Origin: Epiperipatus broadwayi
Lineage: Eukaryota > Onychophora > Udeonychophora > Euonychophora > Peripatidae
Length of the DNA: 64,000 bases
Direction: 5' to 3'
Assembly (NCBI GenBank): GCA_028023455.1
Contig: JAQFVV010012394.1
Coordinates: 30,346,385-30,410,384, forward strand
Below the pieces are notes generated by a model, which was not told the origin of the DNA, searched no databases, and worked only from the letters and a program-made list of their open reading frames with translations. Of the stretch, positions 47,720 through 58,146 are shown one piece after another. Every line of letters starts with the position of its first letter. Position 1 is the first letter of the stretch. The translations under genes and the position numbers were made by a program.

Positions 47720-48260
47720 AGTAATATTTTTCATCATCATCATCTGACTGATCCATTGATTCAATGATAGCCAACAATGTGCATGAATAGCCTCCAGATT
47801 GTTATTCTCTTTGCTTTTCTGTATATATATATATTATCAATCTTGTCCATTATGTGATATTAATCATCCATGTTAATTTTGATAACTCTTTTTCTCCTGA
47901 TCATTAACCATACCAAAACATAATACCCTTGTCAAGTGTGTTAATTTGCCCTACAACATGTCCAAAATATTGTGATTTTCATAATTTTACCATGTCCAAT
48001 ACTTTAGCTACTTTCTTCTAAATCCATTTATTAGTTTTCTTAGCTGCCCAGAAAAGGTAAGCATTCTTCTACAACACTATATTTCAAAAGCATCAATTTT
48101 TATTCTCTGCTACTTTTCAGTGCTCATAGCTCACATCCATATTCTGCAATAGATCATATCAAATCATTCAATGTAACCACATACATATTACTTTGTTTTT
48201 CATGTAGACATTAATTTTATAAATTCTTTTGATTCCAACAATAATTGTGCATCTATCTAT
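47720..48260 (-). pseudogene. LINE C-terminal/3' fragment with (ATG)n tail, copy 1
   Basis: With frameshifts, the minus strand gives the order CCRRML, a TNKWI-like stretch, YFGHV, GKRKRG-like basic residues and a WMDDI-like motif, then a (GAT)n tail at about 47730. This is the region after the RT domain in several LINE lineages (the same motif order is known from RTE/CR1-type tails). Too decayed to assign a clade. Confidence 0.55.
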
Positions 48261-48654
48261 GTATGACATTCTCAATCACCAGATTAAATGTTAGAAATAA
48301 CAATTTGAACTTGTATTTAAAATAAAATGTGAATGCATATATTTATATATTCATATCCCATGAATGTTGGTCAAGATTTTTTTATTTATATATACTTTAA
48401 TGTTTTGTTTTTAAAATTTATATTTATTTTTTGCAATGGTTTATAAAATGAGATTTACCATGGTTTATTAAAGATTTAGTTCAAACTATTATTTCTGCCA
48501 TTCAGTCTAGCTGAGTTTGAAATTCAACCTTATTCCTGGTCTTGCTAGTAAAAGCAGTCCTTATTGAAATCCCAGGCTTAGAGTATAGTGAATATTATTT
48601 TTAATTTTTCTAATAATAAATGTGAATATGTACATTTGTATTTTCATGGCTTAT

Positions 48655-49045
48655 GGAAATTGGACAGACATGTTTACAAAAGTGTCTATTCATCATCCCC
48701 CAGATCCATCAACTCAATAATCAGTAACAATGTGGATAAAGTCCTTCCAGACCATTTTTTCATATGAGTTTCTGTATAATTCCAATATTGTCAATCTTGT
48801 TTATTCATTAATGTTACCCATCCATGACAATCTTTGTTATTCTCTTTTTTTTAAACCATACATCATTTCAAACATGTCATCATTTTAAGTGTATTAATTT
48901 GCCTTGGCCATATCCAAAATACTGCCATCTTACTATCTCCAATAGTTGTCTTTTTGTAGCTACCTTCTCCAAAACCCACACAATTTTTTTCAGAGGTATA
49001 TAAGATATGCCAAGCATTCTTCTATAACACTTCATTTTATATAAA
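48655..49045 (-). pseudogene. LINE C-terminal/3' fragment, copy 2 (diverged)
   Basis: Aligns by eye with 47720-48080 in the same orientation: GATCCATCAACTCAATAATC, TTCCAATATTGTCAATCTTG, TACCCATCCATGACAATCTT, TTAAGTGTATTAATTTGCC and GCCAAGCATTCTTCTATAAC. More decayed than copy 1. Two ancient insertions or one duplicated segment. Confidence 0.55.
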
Positions 49046-49409
49046 ATAAAACAGATTGAACAAAGTAAATATTATATTTAAATAAAAATTATGAAAAGTT
49101 TTGATAAGCAATAAAAATAATAGTAATAAAATATTTACAAGCAATAAATTATTAATGTGAGGTAAAAACAAAAATAATATAAATATTTAATGAAAATATT
49201 GAAGAAAAATGGCATTAAAATTAAATAAAATAGAACTAAAAATTACAGTAAACAAAAATATATTTATTTAAGAAATGGCAATTACCATCCATGCATTTCA
49301 ACATTGGGTTTGAATACAGGCAGACTGAACATGAAAACTTTTTAGGTGAGCTATACTACACGTTTTAGAGATACCTAAAGCCAATTCATATAATTTGTAT
49401 ATAAATATA

Positions 49410-49785
49410 TTTTAAACCTCTAGTCTATTACATTCAAAACATATGATCAAAGACATGTGAAAAGGATAAATGAACCCCAAAAAGAACACCCATCAGTTAG
49501 TTCAGTGCACAATCTTTTACACACATCTTCATCATTTATTCAGTACATACATAGATACCCAAATTACTATAGTTTAATTGACAGGTTTCAAATTTTCTGC
49601 TTTACAACATTGACATAACCATCCATAGCACGTTCTAATTTAACTTTATATACACAATTTAGATATATCTACTTTAATTTCATGTGTATGTTTTAAATAT
49701 TTTCAAACTTCCACTCTATTGCGCATGACCAAAGACATATGAAAAAAATAAATGTCTCTATATATTTGTATTTGATTAAACGTAG
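49410..49785. repeat. Family D-related tandem pair
   Basis: ATGATCAAAGACATGTGAAA (49443) and ATGACCAAAGACATATGAAA (49726) with shared upstream words (TTTTAAACCTCTAGTCTATT against TTTCAAACTTCCACTCTATT) are about 285-295 bp apart. The word also occurs in the 19.9 kb D element. The first unit has a decayed ribozyme-like region around 49485-49520 (CATCAGTTAGTTCAG, GAAA lost). Confidence 0.55.
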
Positions 49786-50519
49786 TGTATTTTTTAGAAG
49801 TGTAAATATATAATAAGAAAATATTATTAGAATACTGGATTATAATTTTATATATTTTTTTTTTAAAAAAAAAAATAGCCCAAGGAATAAACTGAAATAA
49901 AAATTATGCGATTTATTAATCTTTTCTTGGCATTCCAAAAATACTTTTATAAGTATGTAAAATATTAGGTTTGAATCTCTTACTTAGTGTGCGTAAGCAT
50001 TCATAGTTTGTTAAATATAACTAAACATATTATCTTCTAAAAAGAAACTTCGATTTTATTAAAAATAACTTTTAATCTGCCACAAAACTTTTACTCTATA
50101 ATATTTTTAATAATAATTTTAAAGTAGATAAATTTATTAATTTAATCATATATCTGACAATTTAAACTAATTTACAGCTTATATTGGGATTGATTTAACA
50201 CTTTTCTTAAAATAATGCTTTATATATCTAGGTAGAGAGTAATTAGATGTAATCGGTATTCTAATCGCATAAATTATCGAATTCTATGGCTAGAGGGCGC
50301 TCAATTCCTTCTAGACACACTCACTTTAAGTGAGTAATTTTCAGTGATAAATTTATGTATTTGAGGAGGAAAATATAGCAAATTAAGATTAACGCAGGGC
50401 AAGTAATACAATTCAACAGCATTGGTAACTTTTTTATTTATAAGTTTATCTCAAATAATTATATGTTACCAACAAACCATCAAATGATGCCAGCTTTTTT
50501 AATAGGAAATTCTCATTCT

Positions 50520-50600
50520 CGTACCCTAGTTATGCCACCTGGTATAAGCTTGAATAATCAAAAGATGCTAGATGATAATGATGCTTACAGTAGTTGGTAA
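50520..50600 (-). repeat. Family A fragment
   Basis: TATGCCACCTGGTATAAGCT, AATAATCAAAAGATGCTAGA: family A start, about 70 bp, then lost. Confidence 0.5.
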
Positions 50601-50638
50601 TTGCAATTTGAGAAGTATTTTCTACTGTACAATATTAT

Positions 50639-50909
50639 ATGTAGGGTATATGAGCACAGACTTTCACACGACTCACCACTCTCCATACTATCTCATAACA
50701 CTGATACACTTGAACACATATATGTTGAAAAGATAAATAATCACCAATATACGTATTTCATGCTAAACCAGCAATCATCAGTTGGTCCAGATTACCATCT
50801 CTATACATATATGCTATAAGAGTGGGGTCGTGTGAAAGTCTGTGCTCATATACCCTATATATTACATATATATATACACAGGTATATAATAAGCCTGTGT
50901 GTTTCAGTT
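50639..50909. mobile_element. Family C element C2 with 13 bp target-site duplication
   Basis: TGTACAATATTAT (50626-50638) and TGTACAGTATTAT (50910-50922) differ at one position. The element starts ATGTAGGGTATATGAGCACA and carries the inverse (TGTGCTCATATACCCTATA) near 50840-50860, then a trailer ending GTGTTTCAGTT, which is the mirror of the C1 left end. The right inverted arm is shortened to about 40 bp. No protein. Confidence 0.82.
50736..50796 (-). ncRNA. Hammerhead-like ribozyme, family C best copy (C2)
   Basis: Minus strand: helix I UAAUC and ACCAA around a UGG bulge (50794-50782), core CUGAUGA (50781-50775), helix II UGCU/AGCA with loop GGUUU and flanking U-U, GAAA (50759-50756), palindrome AUACGUAU (50756-50749), H17 = A at 50748 (triplet AUA). 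Then UUGGU (50747-50743) pairs with ACCAA, and GAUUA (50742-50738) with UAAUC. Ten helix I pairs fit without error. The closing U-U beside helix II parallels the A-A in family A. Confidence 0.68.
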
Positions 50910-51119
50910 TGTACAGTATTATGTAAACTGAAATAATGCAATGTTTTGTTGGGTCTTTACCAACCATGACTAAATGATAGAAAAGTGAATAGTTATTTAA
51001 ACTAAGGAAGCCCTAAGATATATAACCATATTAGCAAATTGGCTTATATTAAAAACATTAATATAGTTTTCACTTTGGCCTGTTATTTGAATAACAAAGC
51101 AAAGGAATAAAAGTTGGAT

Positions 51120-51325
51120 AGTTTGGGTGATGAAGGAAAGTGCATTAGATCTGAAAAATCCAGATGTGCCATTCCAGATCCAAATTTTCTCACTGGTGAA
51201 AACCACAAGCTAGAAACTAGATTTGCCATATTGAACAGAACATCTTTGAATAATAATTAATTAAATACTACCATAAAGCATCTATTGCTTACTCAATCTT
51301 CCACTAAGTGGCATAACTAGAATAA
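51120..51325 (+). repeat. Family A element A15
   Basis: GTGCATTAGATCTGAAAAAT, then a ribozyme region (51180-51235: core CTGGTGA mutated, AAACCACAAGCTAGAAACTAG kept), then CATCTATTGCTTACTCAATC and CCACTAAGTGGCATAACTAG. Confidence 0.65.
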
Positions 51326-51459
51326 AAATAAAAGGATTTGCTGCTGAATAATACTATGCTAAAATTATGTTTGTAATAGTTTATAACAATCTTTACATGA
51401 CTTCTGCTGAACTAACTTAAAGTAGATATAAGACATTAAAACTAAACTATAAATTTAAA

Positions 51460-51575
51460 AAAAAAAACACCATTAGCTAATGAAATCCATAAGTCAGAAA
51501 CTTATCTGAAAATACTGGAGTCACCCAATGTTTATTGATTAATAAAACTTTCATTAGGTGGCAGCAGCAGAGTAA
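51460..51575 (+). repeat. Family A fragment A16
   Basis: CATTAGCTAATGAAATCCAT, GTCAGAAACTTATCTG, CCCAATGTTTATTGATTAAT and TCATTAGGTGGCAG follow family A order in compressed form. Confidence 0.5.
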
Positions 51576-51734
51576 AATTAACAAAATTAATTTTTAAAAC
51601 TTAACATCTTTATATTGTAGCTTCATAACTATTTAAGTGCAGCTGTACTCTACAAAATGACTGTGTTTTTAATCTGCAAACTTTTTTAATATATTCAATA
51701 CAAAAAATATAATTCATCATAGTGATCATTGCCA

Positions 51735-52740
51735 ACCATTATCAATTCACTTCAGGATGAAGGTCTCTCCAATCCATTTTCTCCAATCACTAGCCTCTCT
51801 TCTTCACATTACCTCTGCACCCTTTCTTATTTCATCCATCCATTTCACATTTGGTCTCATTCTGGTTTTTTTACAATTTCTTGCAATACAGTTTAAGATT
51901 TCAATTGCCCATCTATTATCATTTCTTCTAGCAATATGTCCAGTCTTACTTTACTTCAGACTTTTAATTCTTACAACCATATCAGCAACACCTGTTTGTT
52001 CTCTTATCCATATATTGCATTTTCAATCTCTTCTTTTTATCCTAATATGCATCTCTCCATACATTTTGAGTGGTCTGAAGTCTCTGTATTGTTCTTCTAT
52101 TAAATGTCCACATCACAGATCCATAAGTAAGAAATGGTAAAACACATTTGTTAAAAAGTTTCATTTTTAAACACATAGACACATTTTGTTTTAGTATTAA
52201 GTTATTTTTAACAAAAGCATTCCAACTAAATTTAATTTTATGATTAATGTCATCCATTATGTTTCCATCTGTTATAGTAATCTAACCACGGTATTTGTAA
52301 TTGTTAACTTCTAACTCATAACAATCAATCTTTATTTTCATCTTTTGAGAAAATCTATTGAACATTACTTTAATCTTTTTATCATTTTTCTTTAGTCCTA
52401 CTTTTATCTGATAACTCCTGCAACATTTCCTATAGTTCTAAAGCATTATTTGCAAAAACAACTACATCATCTGCAAAATCTAAATGACTTAAATAATCTC
52501 CATTTACTTATATTCTTTTAGGTTCCCATTTTAATCTACAAAATACTTCTTGCAGCATTGCTGTAAAAACGTTTGGAGATATGAAGTCACCCTGTATTAC
52601 ACCCTTCTCAATGTTAACATTCCTAGTATTATTATGTAATCTAATTATTGCTTTGCATTTTTATAAATATTCTTCAGAATATGACAATATCGTGGTTTTA
52701 ATTCATCCTATCAAAATATATTTTCAAAGTCAATAAAATA
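51735..52740 (-). pseudogene. RTE-type LINE, 3' half with intact RT catalytic box
   Basis: Minus strand, high to low coordinate: the RT segment before motif B, a GVIQGDFISP-like motif (near 52590), and the catalytic LDFADDVVVFA stretch with FADD at 52477-52466 intact. Then come the thumb region, the frame 52042-52257 (KLFNKCVLPFLTYGSVMWTF) and the C-terminal region to about 51760. It ends in AATGGTTGGCAATGATCACT and a (TGA)-like tail. Frameshifts separate the pieces. 5'-truncated at about 52740. Complements the 57-59 kb copy, which has the 5' half. Confidence 0.82.
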
Positions 52741-53006
52741 AAATGCATCCTTTTTTGCCTTTTCTATTTATCTTTTCCCAATATTTTTTAACACTTAATT
52801 ACAACTCTTGTTTCAACATTTTCAAATCCAAACTGCTCCCTAGATGAAAAGAACTCGATAATATAGTGAAAATTCATTTATTTAATAACTTTAATAATAT
52901 TTTATTACAACTGAAATTTAATTATTTCTTCGAGTTTAATTAATTTTTTTTAATAGAAGAGATGTGATAAGTGAAAAAAATCTGTAGATTGTATTCTCCA
53001 CAATAA
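52741..53006. other. Short A+T-rich spacer
   Basis: Nothing recognised. Confidence 0.4.
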
Positions 53007-53020
53007 CGACTGATCATATT

Positions 53021-53404
53021 CACAGAGGCAAAACTCTGCATACAATAGTGATAGTCGGTGCAAGCCAGAGTAATCAATGGATGCAATAAGATTTGTGCAT
53101 AAAATCCCTATTTAGTGCCTACTCATCCAACATGCTTATACTAGTTTCTAGCTTGTGGCTTTGATCAGTGAGGAATCTTCTCACTGTTGAAATCCACAAG
53201 CTAGAAACCTCTCTTTACTGATGAAAGCCACAAGCTAGAAATTAATATGAACATATTGGATAAGTAGGCACTAGATAGGGATTTTATGCACCAACCTTCC
53301 TGAATCCATTGATTATTCTGGCTTGCACTGAGTAGCACTACTGTATGGAAAGTTTTGCCTTTGTAAAGAACAGCTTGTGTAAGCATAAAAAATGATCATC
53401 ATGT
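53021..53404. mobile_element. Family A fold-back element A14 with imperfect 14 bp duplication
   Basis: 53022-53178 is family A in one orientation (starts ACAGAGGCAAAACTCTGCAT). 53186-53365 is the same region inverted (ends ATGGAAAGTTTTGCCTTTGT), so the element is a palindrome of about 165 bp arms. The AACAGCTTGTGTAAGCATAA and CATGTGAT end follows. Flanks GACTGATCATATTC (53007-53020) and GACTGACCACATTC (53405-53418) agree at 12 of 14 positions. Three ribozyme cores are present: minus 53127-53178 (CTGATCA), plus at about 53180-53208 (CTGTTGA), and plus at about 53210-53262 (CTGATGA, GAAA). Confidence 0.75.
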
Positions 53405-53621
53405 GATGACTGACCACATTCTGAATAATTATTACTGACCTCTTATCTGTATAAAATTTTCTCACCATTAATTAATTAGCAACTAATTCTCTTAAACCTT
53501 TTCTTACCAAATCTTTAATAACTAAATGGGAAGCTTATGAATTGTTTTCAAATTACTGACGCTATGACGTTTATAAATCTTTTTTTTTTTTTACAATTTC
53601 TTACTACAAAACTACAGAACC

Positions 53622-53719
53622 TGTCAAGCATTGGTGGCCTTGTAGTTAGCATAGCTGCCTTCCAAGCAGCTGACCCGGATTCGCTTCCTAGCCAACGCTT
53701 TGACACATGAAAAAAAAAA
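53622..53719 (+). repeat. tRNA-Gly(UCC)-derived SINE, copy 2
   Basis: GCATTGGTGGCCTTGTAGTT, AGCATAGCTGCCTTCCAAGC (TCC anticodon), a GGATTCGCTTCC B box, CCAACGC, then TTTGACACATGAAAAAAAAA. Flanks TACAGAACC (53613) and TACAGAATC (53720) form a probable 9 bp target-site duplication with one difference. Best tRNA-like copy of the three. The TGTCAA/TTTGACA extension of the acceptor helix is present. Confidence 0.85.
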
Positions 53720-54144
53720 TACAGAATCGTTTTTATGCTTACTTATATGATTTTCTTTTGCAATTAATACAAATTCAAGCATTATTTCTATATTACAAAT
53801 CACTTGCTTACTTTTGTAATATATAGCGTTAAACCATGTGTTAGAATATATCTGTAATAACTTAATATTTCTAAACTTTTCATTGCTGTTCATTTCTTTT
53901 CTAATAATTTACCATTTCTGTCTATCAATCATTGACTTCATGTCTCTAATTATTATTTTTTTCTTTCAAACTGTTCGCTTCTATTATATATTAAAATTAC
54001 ATTTTAGTAATTGCTCTATATTTAAGCTTAGATTCCCTTCCCAAATTACTTAATTTTATATGACTTTTAATGAATTCACAACTCATTTTATTGTTATCTT
54101 TTCTCTTATACTTTTTCTTTAAACCATAGATATATTATTAAAGG

Positions 54145-54345
54145 ATATATTTGGGCTAGAGATAATCTTTAGTTTAATGAATGATTAGAAAATTTACTAA
54201 TATATTTCTCTAAAGTGGTTGGTATGAAAGTTATGAGTGCTGAAAATTGAACCTTGTCAATTAACTGATGATGCTGATTCAGCATGAAATGCACATCAAG
54301 GGGTTATTTCTTTTTTATATATCTTTGGTCATATGTTTCAGATTA
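54145..54345 (+). repeat. Family B dispersed repeat, copy 5 with hammerhead-like core
   Basis: Family B block (GGGCTAGAGATAATCTTTAG, TTTAATGAATGATTAG, AAAGTGGTTGGTATGAAAGT, TATGAGTGC) followed by CTGATGA (54265-54271), a perfect hairpin TGCTG/CAGCA, then TGAAA (54285-54289) and TGCACATC. AACCUU upstream can pair with AAGGGGUU downstream but does not abut the core. Copy 1 keeps only GAAATGCAC. Confidence 0.55.
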
Positions 54346-57090
54346 TTGTGATAAAATAGATGTTTGAAATATATAAAATATGGATATAAAATTATTTTAA
54401 AAAGAAAAATAGTATATATTGTGACCTTTTATAAATAATATATATTGTGACCTTTTATTTAGGTCCCTGTATTGAATAATCCAAAATTTTAAATCTTAAT
54501 AATATATCTGACATTAAAATCCTAACAAGTGGCTTTCAATAAAGACTGTTCTGGATGCACTAGGAAATCTGCTTGACTGGAGATGAGGTTTTAAACCCAG
54601 TGTAGGTTTGAAACTAGGGATAAAATAACAATTTAAAAGTATTTATTATTAATTGGTAGATAAATATATTGCTATTTTATTATTGTTTAATAGTAATTGA
54701 AATATATAAATAAATAAATTAAATTTGTAAATCTTGTAAAATGAATTGTTATAATTAATTCTTAAGCATATTTTTTGTAGTGTATTGAAAACAATCTTGA
54801 TTTTATGGGTAGTTATTAAAAATGAAGGTAGAGGGGGTAATATTAATATATTCACACTAAGGTTATTGATCAATTTGTTACCACAATGGATTGTAACAAA
54901 AACTCTATATGTTAAAACAAAGTTGTAGGGAGGGGTGATTAAGAAACAGAGAACTAGAAACCACAGACTTCGATTCTACTCTGATAAAATAAGGAAGAAA
55001 AAGCTAAAAATCAGAAAATTTTGGAATTTAATTGAATAAGGATTATAGTATATTGTTATCTAAAATAATGGAATAGAAAATTTCAAAGCCTTGCTATCGT
55101 TTTTAAACACCATTTTTTCATCGATTGATGGTTCCTGAAAGTGATACTGGAAAATAGAAATGAAAGCCATGTGGAAAAGTCTTTACCTAAGTAAAGATTA
55201 CTTCAGATACAGAACAATTCAAGAAAATGTAAGAAATTACTTTTATTTTATTGATACTGGTTAATTTTCAGATTTTAAAATGATGCATAAATTATTTGGA
55301 CTTAAAAGAAAAAGTTGACAATGTTGATTTTCACGCTATTATTATTATTTAGCAGAAAATACGTTTGTTTGTAAATTATAATTTCAAGAAAATAATTCAA
55401 AATGATTTTGAAGAAAGGTTTTAGAAGATGTTATAAACAAACTCAAAAGTCATTTTTATATCATATAATTTAAAGAAAGTTAAAATATAATGGTGATCTT
55501 ATTCTCTATTTCTTTCTTGAGAACTAAAACTCATCTGCTTATTTTTCTTTAGCATGAATTTGTGTAATAATAGAAATAATTAATCACAAATTAATAAAAA
55601 ATGCCAAGGATATCGTATTTATAATTGAAGAAAGTATTCTTAATATTATTAATCATATAATACTTTGCTAATAAAAATGGAACAAAATAAATATTTATTT
55701 TTAAAATTTTATTGGGAAATATACATCATAATAAGGTTTTAAAATATTTAAAATGCCCAGATTATTTAAAGATTGTTACAAATCGTACGGGGGCGAGGAA
55801 AGAATAAAATCAATAAAGAATTTTAAAAAGTTAAATATGTTAATGGTAATAAAATTCTAAAGTCATTTTCAAGGAAAATTATCTGGATTAAAATGTGGAC
55901 AACCCGATTTTAGTTATACTCCACTTGAAACATTTAAACCTTGTCTCACTATGTTAATATCGAATAAATCAATAAATGTATTTAAAAGTTTGTTTTGAAG
56001 ACTACAATAACCTATAAAGTTATTAAGGAAAATTATCTCCAGAAAAGTGGATAAACCTATCCTTTTAATTATGCTACACTTGAAAACGTTTGAATTTTAA
56101 TTTCACTATATTGACATGGTAAATGAACAGATAAATGCTTTTTTTTCTTTGCCTTTGGAAAAGTATTTGAATATTGTCGGATTATATTAACATCAAACAG
56201 GAGAATCAAAAGATATATATGCATTATTTTAGAATGTTTACCCATCATATCAGTTCTTATCATTTTAGCTCACCAGAATAAAATAAACTTTACTAACAGG
56301 ATATACTCTGATGGGGGAAAATGTTTGTTTATTTTTTTTTTATTATTGCTATGTCAGTTTATAATACTTACATCATGTGTCTTTTGGAAAAAATTTTATG
56401 TCTAAATTTTTTTTTTTATGTATAAAGATATACATTTAGTATTACACATATTTTTGCTGTTTTTCCCAATTTGGGGAAAATGTATTATTAGGTGTCATTT
56501 ACCTGGGGAGATGGGAAGATATATTTACCCCTCCTACTTTTAAATAGTCATTAATCTTTTATTAAAAAATGAACCAATAAACATTTTATTAAAGATGTAC
56601 TAGAATGACTTAATTGCTTTCTTATATGAAAGAATTAATATTTTTTAGTCACGCATATATTTGACTTTTGATGTCTGTTTTTATTCGTCTTAAATTTTAA
56701 TCAATTATTAATTGTGTGGAATATGATAATTGCCCTTATCATATTTTGATAAAAGAAATGACTTTAATATGATGCACTACTTTATAACTTTTGAATTCTA
56801 AAATTTAAAATTTGTGCATACCCTAAAGTCCTAAATATACTGTTATTTTTGGTAATTTAAGTGCTAGTTCAGCTTAAATAAGTTTCATTATTTCTTTCTG
56901 TAAGATAGACTAAATAGTCATAAGTGATATTCTTAATATCTTTGTATAAGTTGGTCGCATTGACTAAGAATATGGTCAATGGTATATCAGGTATTTTTCC
57001 TATCCCTGAGTTTAATTTAATGTATTGGTTTTATTTCATACAATGTATCTAAATTAAAATTTGTAAATATTGTAAATAAATCTTGTTGTG
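54346..57090. other. A+T-rich spacer, nothing recognised
   Basis: ATATATTGTGACCTTTTAT is duplicated locally (about 54415 and 54441). No window repeat family or coding signal otherwise. Confidence 0.4.
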
Positions 57091-57600
57091 TTAAGAATTT
57101 ATTTGGTTGTCTGTAGTCTTATTGCTAATCACCATACACATTATTATTGTTATTGCTATCAACATATCAGTACTAAAACCACTTTTAAATCCAGCTTCTT
57201 CTCTTGGTTGGTGGAAATCCAATGTTTTCTGTAGACGAGTTGTAATTATCTTGGTAAAAATTTTATATAAAACTGATAAAAGACTGATAGGTCTGTAATT
57301 TCTAATATCTTCTTTATCACCTTTTTTAATTATTAATATTAATACTGCATTCTTCCAATCATCTGGTACATCTTTATCATTTAGATATTTGGTATATAAC
57401 ATTGCTAAAAAAATTTCTATTTCTTCACTTGCTTTTTTTAATATATCTATTACAATTCTATCATTACCTGGAACCTTCCCTTTCTTTATAAATTTAATTG
57501 CATGTCTCACTTCCTCATTCAAAATTCTGGGCAATTCGGAAGATATAATATGTATAGGAGGCACTTGTTCTTTATTACTATATAATTCTTGATAGAAGTC
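57091..57600 (-). pseudogene. RTE-type LINE reverse transcriptase, N-terminal part
   Basis: The minus frame 57091-57564 (157 codons) holds the RT fingers and start of the palm: KGKVPGNDRI at residues 28-37, KGDKEDIRNYRPISLL at 81-96 and AGFKSGFST at 124-132, in family order. The element stops just beyond; the FADD catalytic box, thumb and 3' tail are absent. It is a 3'-truncated copy, which is unusual because LINEs normally lose the 5' end, so a later deletion is likely. Confidence 0.88.
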
Positions 57601-58146
57601 TTCTACACATTTTGTGATGTCATCTCTCTTTTTAGTAATAATGCCACCTTTTTTTCTTATTGCAGATATAAATTTTTCACCAATACCAAAAATGTTGTTT
57701 TACACTCTTTAGACTTTTATTTTCTTCTACAGCTTTCCTTGCTAGTTCACAATTATACTTTCTTATATCATTTTTAACTCTTTTCTGCACCATTTTACAA
57801 AATTCGAGATATTCAATCTTCTTTAATGCATCATTGTTGTATATCCTCATATTCCTTCTTGTCTTCATAAATTCTCTAGTCCCACTAGAAATTTTATTGG
57901 TCAATTGTTGCTTTTTTCTACCAGCTATCTTTGTTGCAGTTTTTAAAAGTGTATCGCTTTTTTTCCTATTAATGTCATTCAAATCTGAATCATGTTCAAA
58001 ATCTACTAATACTTGAAACTGATTTGTAAGTTCTAATTTAAATTCATTAGAATGTTTCTGAAGATTATGAATATCAACTGTAAATATTGTTTTTCTTAAT
58101 AATTTTTGTCTTTCTAGTTTTGCAATAACATGTATCTTACATCTTA
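57601..58146 (-). pseudogene. RTE-type LINE, linker between endonuclease and RT
   Basis: The minus frame 57677-57982 (101 codons) is a basic, helical linker (KKSDTLLKTATKIAGRKKQQ near its start, VQKRVKNDIRKYNCELARKA near its end) as found between these domains in RTE elements. It is in a different frame from the flanking domains, so at least two frameshifts separate the parts. Confidence 0.78.

Noticed and set aside
51757-52140. 127-codon plus-strand frame
   Set aside because: Antisense shadow of the RTE LINE C-terminal region, which is coding on the minus strand.
25871-53262. All ribozyme-like motifs being active
   Set aside because: Most copies have changes in invariant core bases (CTGATAA, CTGATGG, CTGGTGA, TTGTTGA, CTGATCA). 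Only the copies at 11.7, 17.3, 25.9, 40.2, 43.6 and 50.7 kb keep the core.
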